Source: Candidatus Woesearchaeota archaeon (GTDB lineage Archaea; Nanobdellota; Nanobdellia; SCGC-AAA011-G17; GW2011-AR17). Taken from it: a DNA stretch of 9,926 nucleotides. Positions 1-4,816 of this stretch are shown here, one piece after another. Within the stretch, counting starts at the first letter, position 1; the number at the start of each line of letters is the position of its first letter. Position numbers and translations under genes: made by a program. The stretch covers positions 1 to 9,926 of the forward strand of contig SICW01000027.1 of assembly GCA_009691355.1 (NCBI GenBank), read 5' to 3'. The notes beneath the pieces were generated by a model that saw nothing but the letters and a program-made list of their open reading frames with translations, did not search any database and had not been told where the DNA came from.

Positions 1-690
1 ATAAAGGCCTATTTCGCCATAGCCCTGAAAGAGACCAGGATATACTGCAAGCATATCTTCTAATGTTTCTGCATCTACGGTGGGTGAACCATTAGGATCA
101 TCATCATTGTCTGGAGGCATGATAAAAGGAACAAACTGGTCAGGATACTCTTGCATTGTTCTTCTTACCACTTCGAGCATTTGTTCTGGGATTTCTGGAT
201 ATACAGGAAAGAATGCAAAAACTTTACTTGTCCCTTCTTGTTCTAGAGTACAAATGGTGTCAGCAATCTTAATGTTTACTCCAAGCAAGGGCTCTTCACT
301 GTCTTCTTCCTCTTCTTCTTCCCCTTCATGAGGAGTTGAGTCAGGAATATTTGCAATGTGATAGTGCGTGTCAATTAATTTTCCCGTGTAATAGTCTTCT
401 CCATATGTTGGCCCTTGCACAGCAAGACAATGTACTGGGGCAAGTGCTGCATCTATTCGGTCTTCCCAGACCTGCTCTTCATAGGAAAGTTCTACTTCTT
501 CTTCGATTACTTCTGTAGAGATGTCTATAGTTTCTGGAATTTCTTCAGGAATGATTTCAGTTATTTCTGTTGTATCATTCTTATTAGATTCGTTTAGAGG
601 AACTTCTTCCATTGAGGTCTGTTCTTCTACTATTGTAGTACATGCAGTTAGCAAAAGAAAAGCAAAAATAAGCCACACTCTTTTTTCCAT
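1..690 (-). CDS. Lipoprotein with amidohydrolase/TatD-like metal-dependent hydrolase domain (C-terminus outside window)
   Basis: Partial: 230 codons are visible from an ATG at 690, and the frame is still open at base 1. Residues 1-17 form a lipoprotein-type signal peptide (K3-R4, hydrophobic 5-14, lipobox L14-T-A-C17), so the protein should be exported and anchored through Cys17. Residues 18-75 are a Glu/Thr-rich linker. The catalytic domain begins near G103 with KLIDTHYHI (H109 and H111), the metal-binding HxH of strand 1 in amidohydrolase-superfamily TIM barrels. The last visible residues, GYGEIGLY (223-230), match the GEIGL strand of TatD/amidohydrolase-2 enzymes, whose Glu is a metal ligand. 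An acidic run (about residues 121-133, nearly all Glu/Asp) is inserted after strand 1, which is unusual. The substrate cannot be told. A TTTAAAT box lies 32 bases before the ATG, suggesting a leaderless mRNA. The superfamily call is fairly firm, the subfamily is not. Confidence 0.75.
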   Translation of the reverse strand, partial: MEKRVWLIFAFLLLTACTTIVEEQTSMEEVPLNESNKNDTTEITEIIPEEIPETIDISTEVIEEEVELSYEEQVWEDRIDAALAPVHCLAVQGPTYGEDYYTGKLIDTHYHIANIPDSTPHEGEEEEEEDSEEPLLGVNIKIADTICTLEQEGTSKVFAFFPVYPEIPEQMLEVVRRTMQEYPDQFVPFIMPPDNDDDPNGSPTVDAETLEDMLAVYPGLFQGYGEIGLY

Positions 691-715
691 CTCTTTGCCT
701 AGGAGATGTTATTAC

Positions 716-722
716 ATTTAAA
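716..722 (-). promoter_or_regulatory. TATA box of the lipoprotein gene
   Basis: TTTAAAT on the minus strand, its first T 32 bases before the ATG at 690. With archaeal initiation about 25 bases downstream of the box, the transcript would start at or within a few bases of the ATG (leaderless). Confidence 0.5.
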
Positions 723-740
723 GATTTTGGAAAAATTATA

Positions 741-751
741 GAAAAATAAAG
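741..751 (-). terminator. T-rich terminator after tRNA-Arg
   Basis: Immediately after the discriminator base the minus strand reads CTTTATTTTTC. A short T-tract of this kind is the usual archaeal termination signal after a tRNA gene. It also shows that no CCA is encoded. Confidence 0.45.
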
Positions 752-787
752 CGAGTCTGGAGGGATTTGAACCCTCGACCTATAGCT

Positions 788-799
788 AACTTCTCTGCT
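788..799 (-). other. tRNA-Arg intron 2 (12 nt, canonical position 37/38)
   Basis: After intron 1 is removed, stem ATAGC/GCTAT stacks on a 3-base bulge TT|A, then a 4-bp helix CTTC (tRNA 32-35) with intron GAAG, then the bulge TA|A and a 5-base terminal loop. That is a minimal bulge-helix-loop with both cuts in 3-base bulges at the canonical 37/38 site. Twelve bases is near the short end of archaeal tRNA introns. Confidence 0.75.
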
Positions 800-808
800 T
801 AGAAGGCT

Positions 809-828
809 TTAGCGGGATCTTTAATCCT
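809..828 (-). other. tRNA-Arg intron 1 (20 nt, non-canonical position 28/29)
   Basis: Flanking repeats make 28/29, 29/30 and 30/31 equivalent in product. The 28/29 choice produces a clean bulge-helix-bulge: exon AGCG pairs with intron CGCT (4 bp), 3-base bulges AT|A and AA|A contain the cuts, and the intron interior folds as GGAT/ATCC with a 5-base loop. This is the substrate shape of archaeal tRNA-splicing endonuclease (EndA family). An outer exon helix is not evident, so it is a reduced form of the motif. Confidence 0.75.
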
Positions 829-881
829 ATCGCTCTATCCAAGCTGAGCTACAGACTCGTAATATGACAATGGAAAAGACT

Positions 882-1640
882 TTAGTTTTTAAAGCTTACT
901 GTAGGATAAAATGGCCTTGGATCACACCTTCCTACTAAAATTTTTTGTCTTTCTTGAAGGGTTATTCTTGGTGGGACAAAGCCATATTTTTTAAAAATCT
1001 CATATTTTGTTTGGTGGTTGGCATTGCTAAATCCTATTTTCAGTTTCCAGTCTTCTAATCTTTCTTTTCCATAAACATTAACCCTTAAAACGTCTACTTC
1101 ATTTTCTTTCTTCTTTTTACAAAGATCTACAAAGTGCTTTATTTCTAATTGACTCAATAATTGAGATATTTGTCTGATGATTTCATGAGAAGCACTATTA
1201 ATTTGAATTCTAGGGTACGTGTTAATTTCCTTTAGAATACTCTTACAAGCCCCATATCTCTTGTCAAAACTTAAACATCCATCCCCTGCAAAAAATCCCC
1301 TAATAAAGGCAATGTGGACTCTTTTATCTCTTGAAGCTAAAATCTTTTTAGGAATGGTAACTGTATATGTTTTGCTTCCAATAGGGAATTCTAAAGAAAT
1401 ATTATAAAATTTCAGAACCTCTTTATTACATACATAGAAACCGTATACTGAGTTAGAAACCTTTTCATGAGGCTTAACTTTTATCTTGAATGCTTCTCTA
1501 AATAAGTTACTTACCACAGTATTATAAAATTCTCTATCTTCTATTATATTTCCCCAATAACAAAGATGATTTTTTTGCATAGAACCATCTGCAGCAAAAA
1601 GACCAGCTAGTTCAGCAATTGATGGAGTGATATCTGTCAA
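882..1640 (-). CDS. Free-standing LAGLIDADG homing endonuclease
   Basis: The 252-residue protein has two LAGLIDADG helices, E10-LAGLFAADG-19 (acidic D18) and A111-FIRGFFAGDG-121 (D120). This makes it a monomeric two-domain enzyme in which each Asp helps coordinate the catalytic metal. KIGFSNANHQTKY (201-213) resembles the C-terminal end of the second domain, and both domains look complete. The frame opens with TTG at 1640 (TTG-ACA-GAT); no ATG or GTG lies between the in-frame stop upstream and residue 2, so a TTG start is the best choice. No intein splice motifs flank it, and it is not inside any visible intron. It sits 23 bases upstream of the intron-bearing tRNA-Arg on the same strand, and its last codons carry a TATA-like sequence for that tRNA. 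Its target site is unknown. A TATA box (1683-1676) and a GC-rich element lie upstream. Confidence 0.88.
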   Translation of the reverse strand: MTDITPSIAELAGLFAADGSMQKNHLCYWGNIIEDREFYNTVVSNLFREAFKIKVKPHEKVSNSVYGFYVCNKEVLKFYNISLEFPIGSKTYTVTIPKKILASRDKRVHIAFIRGFFAGDGCLSFDKRYGACKSILKEINTYPRIQINSASHEIIRQISQLLSQLEIKHFVDLCKKKKENEVDVLRVNVYGKERLEDWKLKIGFSNANHQTKYEIFKKYGFVPPRITLQERQKILVGRCDPRPFYPTVSFKN

Positions 1641-1675
1641 TAGAATAAAGATATATGAGGACTAAGAATAAGGCC

Positions 1676-1683
1676 TTTATAAA
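1676..1683 (-). promoter_or_regulatory. TATA box upstream of the homing endonuclease gene
   Basis: TTTATAAA on the minus strand, 43 bases before the TTG start, so a short leader of roughly 15 bases is expected. No convincing ribosome-binding site is seen before the TTG. Confidence 0.5.
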
Positions 1684-1690
1684 TTTCACG

Positions 1691-1711
1691 AGCGCGCATG
1701 CCGGGTGTCCA
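1691..1711 (-). repeat. GC-rich promoter element, copy A (TGGACACCCGGCA...)
   Basis: On the minus strand, TGGACACCCGGCATGCGCGC stands out sharply in AT-rich surroundings. Its first 13 bases are identical to 9530-9542 on the plus strand, and the next bases continue as xGC in both. In each copy the first T lies exactly 28 bases before the first T of a TTTATA box, and a gene ends just upstream. A shared operator or activator site is the simplest reading. Confidence 0.6.
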
Positions 1712-1717
1712 AACCTC

Positions 1718-2089
1718 TTAACGCTTTTTCTTTCTTCTTTGAGATTTCTTAAAAGCTTGTACCTTTTTTTCTACGCCACTTTGGACAAGAGAAAAGCTCT
1801 GAAAGTTATGATACATTGCCCAGAGGCCAAAAACAAGAAGCAGAGTTATTATCAGAGGGATAAATACAGAATCAACATACTCTAAACTAAGGAAAGAATT
1901 TTGAAAATAGCCTAAATAATTAGATGTTGCAAGGATACGACGTATACCCATGAGAAAAAAACCTAGTGGAACAGTAAGCCAGCCTTTCGAAAGATTATGG
2001 AAAGTATAAATTCTATATGCCAGGAATGCTCCTGTAAATAAGAGGACTAGATCAATAATACTAAATAGGATATATACTCCGTTTGCCAT
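1718..2089 (-). CDS. Small three-helix membrane protein of unknown function
   Basis: A 123-residue protein that I do not recognise. It has hydrophobic helices at about 6-29, 38-55 and 75-95. The loop between the second and third is polar and aromatic (S56-N-Y-L-G-Y-F-Q-N-S), and the C-terminal tail from 106 is strongly basic, ending QRRKKKR, which would place the tail in the cytoplasm. Start ATG at 2089 follows a TTTATAAA box (2129-2122) by 40 bases. It is divergent from the gene at 2177, with 87 bases between them holding both promoters. Composition and hydrophobic periodicity support a real protein; no function is suggested. Confidence 0.6.
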   Translation of the reverse strand: MANGVYILFSIIDLVLLFTGAFLAYRIYTFHNLSKGWLTVPLGFFLMGIRRILATSNYLGYFQNSFLSLEYVDSVFIPLIITLLLVFGLWAMYHNFQSFSLVQSGVEKKVQAFKKSQRRKKKR

Positions 2090-2121
2090 GTACAGTTCTT
2101 TTCTTTTCTAAAACTTCTGGA

Positions 2122-2129
2122 TTTATAAA
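2122..2129 (-). promoter_or_regulatory. TATA box of the small membrane protein gene
   Basis: TTTATAAA on the minus strand, 40 bases upstream of the ATG at 2089, in the divergent intergenic region. The opposite gene (2177) probably uses AATATAT near 2141-2147 on the plus strand. Confidence 0.45.
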
Positions 2130-2176
2130 GTTTCTTGCTAGAATATATCTTTAGGAATGTGGACAATCGATAAATC

Positions 2177-2569
2177 ATGATATCTTATATAAGTTTATTT
2201 TTTATTTATGCTTTTATAGGATGGATACTTGATACTTGTTATCGATCTGTTGTTGATGGTAAGTATAGCTCCGGAACTGCGCTTCCTTTTCTTAGTCTTA
2301 TCTATGGCTTTGGGGGTTTGTTCTTAACGATCTTTTTTCGATATCTTCCCCTTCCCATCTTTTTTCATATTCTTCTTGGTACTCTTCTTGTTATTCTTGT
2401 TGAATTTTCTGGAGGGCTCTTTTGTTTGCATGTTTTGAAAAAAAGATACTGGGATTACTCTCAAGAAGCAGGAAATTTCTTAGGGCATATCGATATTATC
2501 CATAGCATTTATTGGTTCCTTCTTGTTATTTTTTTCCGCCTTCTTTTTCCCTTCTTCTTCTCTCATTGA
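2177..2569 (+). CDS. CmpB-type small membrane protein (putative ABC transporter permease, PF06541)
   Basis: This 130-residue integral membrane protein carries the PF06541 signatures in order: FIYAFIGWILDTCYRS (9-24; the family usually has GWxxE, here D19), LPFLSLIYGFGG (36-47), a central hydrophobic helix with LVEFSGG (74-80), and YWDYSQEAGNFLGHI (91-105), in which WDYS and the N..G.I pattern are typical. About four hydrophobic segments fill most of its length. The family is named ABC_trans_CmpB, but its biochemical role is not well established, and no ATPase gene lies nearby, so a transport function is not claimed. Start ATG has no clear ribosome-binding site. The gene ends 81 bases before the CAA tRNA and reads in the same direction. 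Confidence 0.8.
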   Translation: MISYISLFFIYAFIGWILDTCYRSVVDGKYSSGTALPFLSLIYGFGGLFLTIFFRYLPLPIFFHILLGTLLVILVEFSGGLFCLHVLKKRYWDYSQEAGNFLGHIDIIHSIYWFLLVIFFRLLFPFFFSH

Positions 2570-2577
2570 AAATCTTT

Positions 2578-2605
2578 CGGAATTTCTGAAAATTTTGCGG
2601 AATTT
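2578..2605 (+). repeat. Short direct repeat CGGAATTT x2
   Basis: CGGAATTT occurs at 2578-2585 and 2598-2605, 20 bases apart (two helical turns), just upstream of the tRNA TATA box. It could be a binding site for a factor, or chance in AT-rich DNA. Confidence 0.3.
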
Positions 2606-2616
2606 TTGTGTAAAGC

Positions 2617-2626
2617 TTTTTTAAAA
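2617..2626 (+). promoter_or_regulatory. TATA box of the CAA-anticodon tRNA
   Basis: TTTTTTAAAA, whose TTTAAAA core begins 31 bases before the first base of the tRNA at 2651, the spacing expected for an archaeal promoter. Confidence 0.5.
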
Positions 2627-2650
2627 GAATGTCGCTAGAATAGTTTTGAC

Positions 2651-2770
2651 GCTCATGTACCCTAACCAGGTATGGGAGAGGTCTCAAAAACCCCTAGCAT
2701 AAGAGGAACTAAGGGCCAGAGACAACCTCTTGTCTCACAGACTTTCTGGGTTCGAATCCCAGCATGGGCG
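2651..2770 (+). tRNA. Type II tRNA with CAA anticodon, probably tRNA-Leu(CAA), with a 35-nt intron
   Basis: Acceptor GCTCATG/CATGGGC (one U-G pair), T8-A9, D arm CCC/GGG, T arm CTGGG-TTCGAAT-CCCAG, and a 16-base variable arm with stem GTCT/AGAC (2732-2741). Removing 2689-2723 gives the perfect anticodon stem GAGGT/ACCTC and loop CTCAAAA, anticodon CAA at 2685-2687, so 85 mature bases. The long variable arm and anticodon say leucine. However, the discriminator at 2770 is G, where leucine tRNAs almost always have A73; G73, T8-A9 and the D arm are more like archaeal tRNA-Ser. No CCA is encoded. I call it Leu from the anticodon but regard identity as open. Confidence 0.75.
2689..2723 (+). other. 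Intron of the CAA tRNA (35 nt, position 37/38)
   Basis: Exon GTCTC (2681-2685) can pair with intron GAGAC (2719-2723), and the intron interior with CCCTAG/CTAAGGG (one bulged A), giving a relaxed bulge-helix-bulge at the canonical site. If T31-A39 stays in the exon stem, only CTC/GAG remains for the central helix, so the motif is weaker than those of tRNA-Arg and the cut sites are less certain. Confidence 0.65.
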
Positions 2771-2789
2771 TTATAAGACATTTAGAGAA

Positions 2790-2795
2790 TTTAAA
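2790..2795 (+). promoter_or_regulatory. TATA box of the lamin-tail operon
   Basis: TTTAAA 55 bases before the ATG at 2845. Unlike leuS, this predicts a leader of about 25 bases, which contains the strong GGAGG at 2835-2839. Confidence 0.4.
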
Positions 2796-2834
2796 CTTTA
2801 CGAAAAGAAAAAAGAGCTAGCGGGAGCTATGCAA

Positions 2835-2839
2835 GGAGG
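2835..2839 (+). promoter_or_regulatory. Ribosome-binding site of the lamin-tail gene
   Basis: GGAGG five bases before the ATG at 2845; it fixes the start of this gene. Confidence 0.7.
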
Positions 2840-2844
2840 AAAAA

Positions 2845-4089
2845 ATGAAACAACTAGTACTAGTAGGAATAATATGTATTTTGCTCGCCCAATTTGGAAC
2901 GGCAAATATATACCTAACAGAAGTCATGCACAGTCCTACGCAAGTAGCGGACAGTGAAGGAGAATGGGTAGAAATCTATAACGATGGTTCTGATACTGTA
3001 AATCTCAACTCATGGACCATAGATGGAAAAAGTATTGGAAACAGAACGATTCAGTCAAAAGAGTATTTTGTTCTTGCTAGAGAACTCGTTGATAGCACGG
3101 ATACCGATGTACAAAGTTTTGAATCCTATTGGGGAAATAATAATGGGATTTGGGATGAAGCATTTAGTGTAACAGAAGTCAGTCTTAGTTTGAAAGAGGA
3201 AGACACGATATTACTCACAAATGGAGCACAAACGGATAGCTTCACCTACAATACAAGCCTTGGGGGAAAGAATGGAAAAACACTTGAAAGAATATCTCTT
3301 AGTGAATGGAAAGAAGGACCTGTGGATGGAACACCTGGCGCAGGAAACTTTTCTGTAACAACAAGCACCAATAAGGGAAATGAAATTGCACTCTTCATTC
3401 AGGTGTTAAATAATCTCCCCAAAATTATGTCTATAAATATGACTGATGAAAGTGAAGAAGAGGGCATACAGATTATTCCCCTTTTAGGGCAAACAAAAGA
3501 GGTAGAGGTTAATGTGCTAGTCAATGATAGTGATGGACTAAGTAACATACAAACAGTTAGCTACTCTTTTGCAAATAGCTCGGGGAACTTCACCTTAGAA
3601 AGAAATGTGTCCCAAAGTACCGGATGGTACACAGGAATTATACTTTTGAGCCCAGAAATGCTTGCGGGAGACTATACCCTTGTTGTAAACGCAAAAGATA
3701 GCGAAAATGAAACACAAAAAGAAGAGCAATTTAGCTATGAAGGAATTGTTTCTACGCAACTAAACGTAAGCAGTTTCTCTATCACGATGCAAAGTGGGGG
3801 AACAGAAACACGAGCTGTAGAGTTACTCAATGGAGGGAATATAGCACTAGATACAGAGATCTCTGCAGAGGATATTGTTTCTTCAACAGGACTTATTCCA
3901 AAGAACTCTATATCTGTATTCCAAGATGTGTGGTTACCTTTAGAAAATCCTGTATGGCTAGATACGAACATTGCACCAAATGCAAAGAAGGAACTACAGT
4001 TTAGAATTCAACTTCCTCAAGAGGTAAAGTCTGGCCAGTATGAAGGAAAGATTTTCATCACTTCTATGGAGAGCGGAGATGGAGAATAA
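2845..4089 (+). CDS. Secreted protein with lamin-tail domain and Ig-like/NEW3-like repeats
   Basis: A 414-residue exported protein. Residues 1-20 are a signal peptide (MKQ, hydrophobic 4-15, likely cut after TA-20). Residues 21-170 are a lamin-tail domain (PF00932 type): start IYLTEVMHSP (22-31), EGEWVEIYNDGSDTVNLNSWTIDG (38-61), and the typical end LERIS...DGTPGAGN (148-168). Residues about 195-300 form a beta-sandwich with DSDG (228-231), like extracellular Ig-fold repeats. Residues about 305-408 resemble NEW3/CARDB-like domains (AVELLNGGN, then QFRIQLPQEVKSGQYEGKIFI). Many N-x-S/T sequons suggest surface N-glycosylation. There is no C-terminal membrane helix, S-layer anchor or sorting signal. 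It is first in an overlapping operon whose third gene encodes an anchored Ig-like protein, a possible partner. The lamin-tail call is firm, the C-terminal folds are inferred. Confidence 0.8.
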   Translation: MKQLVLVGIICILLAQFGTANIYLTEVMHSPTQVADSEGEWVEIYNDGSDTVNLNSWTIDGKSIGNRTIQSKEYFVLARELVDSTDTDVQSFESYWGNNNGIWDEAFSVTEVSLSLKEEDTILLTNGAQTDSFTYNTSLGGKNGKTLERISLSEWKEGPVDGTPGAGNFSVTTSTNKGNEIALFIQVLNNLPKIMSINMTDESEEEGIQIIPLLGQTKEVEVNVLVNDSDGLSNIQTVSYSFANSSGNFTLERNVSQSTGWYTGIILLSPEMLAGDYTLVVNAKDSENETQKEEQFSYEGIVSTQLNVSSFSITMQSGGTETRAVELLNGGNIALDTEISAEDIVSSTGLIPKNSISVFQDVWLPLENPVWLDTNIAPNAKKELQFRIQLPQEVKSGQYEGKIFITSMESGDGE

Positions 4090-4342
4090 GCATCTTATAG
4101 AAGACGTACAATTTCTTTTGGATGAAGCAGAAGAAAGAATGTGGAGAAGAACAAGAGGAGTGATGATGGACTTGTATTGGCAGATAGGCTATTGTTTACG
4201 AGAGTACTCTGAACAAGATTTGCTGGTCTTTAGTGAAGAGCTTGCAATCATACTAGATATTGATGGTCAGATGCTTCGTACAGCCTATCGCTTCTACAAG
4301 GACAATCCCTTAAAGAAGAAAGTGATGAGGTGGTGCTCGTGA
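4079..4342 (+). CDS. Small cytosolic protein resembling the YhcG/DUF1016 N-terminal domain
   Basis: An 87-residue protein without signal or membrane segment. The ATG at 4079 is preferred over the in-frame ATG at 4040 because GGAGAGCGGAG lies directly before it; the gene then overlaps the upstream stop by 11 bases (4079-4089). It is helical and charged. The stretch MWRRTRGVMMDLYWQIGYCLREYS (21-44) followed by LAIILDIDGQMLRTAYRFYKDNP (55-77) follows the pattern of the DUF1016 N-terminal region (…vNrelv.LYWeIG…, then …L…MR.FY…), a helical, HTH-like module fused to a PD-(D/E)XK nuclease in bacterial YhcG. No nuclease domain is present here. Finding such a protein between two secreted-protein genes is odd. 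The protein looks real (dense overlaps on both sides); the family link is moderate. Confidence 0.6.
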   Translation: MENKHLIEDVQFLLDEAEERMWRRTRGVMMDLYWQIGYCLREYSEQDLLVFSEELAIILDIDGQMLRTAYRFYKDNPLKKKVMRWCS

Positions 4343-4767
4343 AAATTCTTTTTTTTCTTTTTTTGTTTCTTCCTTGTGTGAGCGCACTTGCAGTAACACC
4401 AACAATAGTAACGGTTACAGAAGATGTGGGGGCAAAACTTTATGTGTATAATACTTTAAATCAAACGATGGTTTTTCAAATAGAAGGCATCTATGCAGAA
4501 AATTTTACACTAGAAGGGAATACATTAAAAATCGTAGATATCCCTGCACAAAAAAAGAGAGGAATACTTCGTATCAAAGAATTATATCCGCAAGGCTTTG
4601 TCAATGCTGTTGAAATCCCTGTGGAAGTCCAAAGAAAGGCTAAAGAGAGTTCCTTTGATGTTACTTCTCTACCCTTTGCACTTCTTTCAGGGCTTAGCCT
4701 TACTTTGCTTTTTGTAGGAATGTATGGATGGAAACGAAAAAGGAAGAAAAATACAACTCTTATATAA
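4339..4767 (+). CDS. Membrane-anchored Ig-like surface protein
   Basis: The GTG at 4339 is chosen over GTG 4330 because it makes a 4-base GTGA overlap with the upstream stop and has GAGGTGG (4327-4333) at the right distance. The 142 residues comprise a signal peptide (1-16, cut near VSA), an all-beta domain (about 18-100) with short strands such as IVTVTED, AKLYVYN and TMVFQIEG and sequons at N41, N55 and N139 (the last cytoplasmic), then a single membrane helix at about 111-130 followed by WKRKRKK. The topology is type I: domain outside, basic tail inside. Being translationally coupled to the lamin-tail operon, it may hold that anchorless protein at the surface; this is inference. Confidence 0.7.
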   Translation: MKILFFLFLFLPCVSALAVTPTIVTVTEDVGAKLYVYNTLNQTMVFQIEGIYAENFTLEGNTLKIVDIPAQKKRGILRIKELYPQGFVNAVEIPVEVQRKAKESSFDVTSLPFALLSGLSLTLLFVGMYGWKRKRKKNTTLI

Positions 4768-4786
4768 GCAAAAATACGCCCAAAGA

Positions 4787-4793
4787 TTTAAAT
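4787..4793 (+). promoter_or_regulatory. TATA box of leuS
   Basis: TTTAAAT exactly 30 bases before the ATG at 4817, with no ribosome-binding site between (the gap reads CTGCTTCTCTTTTTGAGCTG before the ATG). A leaderless leuS transcript is predicted. Confidence 0.6.
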
Positions 4794-4816
4794 AAACTGC
4801 TTCTCTTTTTGAGCTG

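Larger units (their letters stand above)
752..858 (-). tRNA. tRNA-Arg(UCU) with two introns
   Basis: The 107-base gene gives a 75-base mature tRNA after removal of 20 and 12 bases. Acceptor GAGTCTG (858-852) pairs perfectly with CAGACTC; T8-A9; D stem GCTC/GAGC; T arm GAGGG-TTCAAAT-CCCTC; discriminator G at 752; CCA not encoded. Read without introns, no anticodon arm with a sound stem forms. Removing 809-828 and 788-799 gives a perfect 5-bp stem ATAGC/GCTAT closing the loop CTTCTAA, i.e. anticodon TCT (803-801), followed by a 5-base variable region AGGTC, as in archaeal tRNA-Arg(UCU). A TATA-like TTTAAAAA (893-886) lies 35 bases upstream inside the last codons of the homing endonuclease gene, so independent transcription is likely. 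The tRNA call is firm; the exact splice points are inferred from base pairing. Confidence 0.88.

Noticed and set aside
80..721. Several open frames on the plus strand across 80-721
   Set aside because: They lie opposite the minus-strand lipoprotein gene, are rich in Ser/Cys/Phe runs caused by its Glu-rich codons, and have no promoter or ribosome-binding site.
1655..1885. 76-residue open frame on the plus strand over the 1718-2089 gene
   Set aside because: It overlaps the GC-rich element and the basic 3' end of the minus-strand membrane protein gene, and its translation has no recognisable pattern.
2651..2770. Reading the tRNA as Ser(GGA) or Ser(CGA) through two introns or a shifted intron
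   Set aside because: Ser(GGA) needs a first intron with no bulge-helix-bulge pairing and a 5-base bulge at the second; Ser(CGA) needs a cut at 34/35 and a pyrimidine at 37. The single 37/38 intron with anticodon CAA is simpler, although G73 remains unexplained.
4040..4078. Upstream ATG start for the small DUF1016-like protein
   Set aside because: The extra 13 residues lie inside the lamin-tail gene and have no ribosome-binding site, while the ATG at 4079 has GGAGAGCGGAG just before it.
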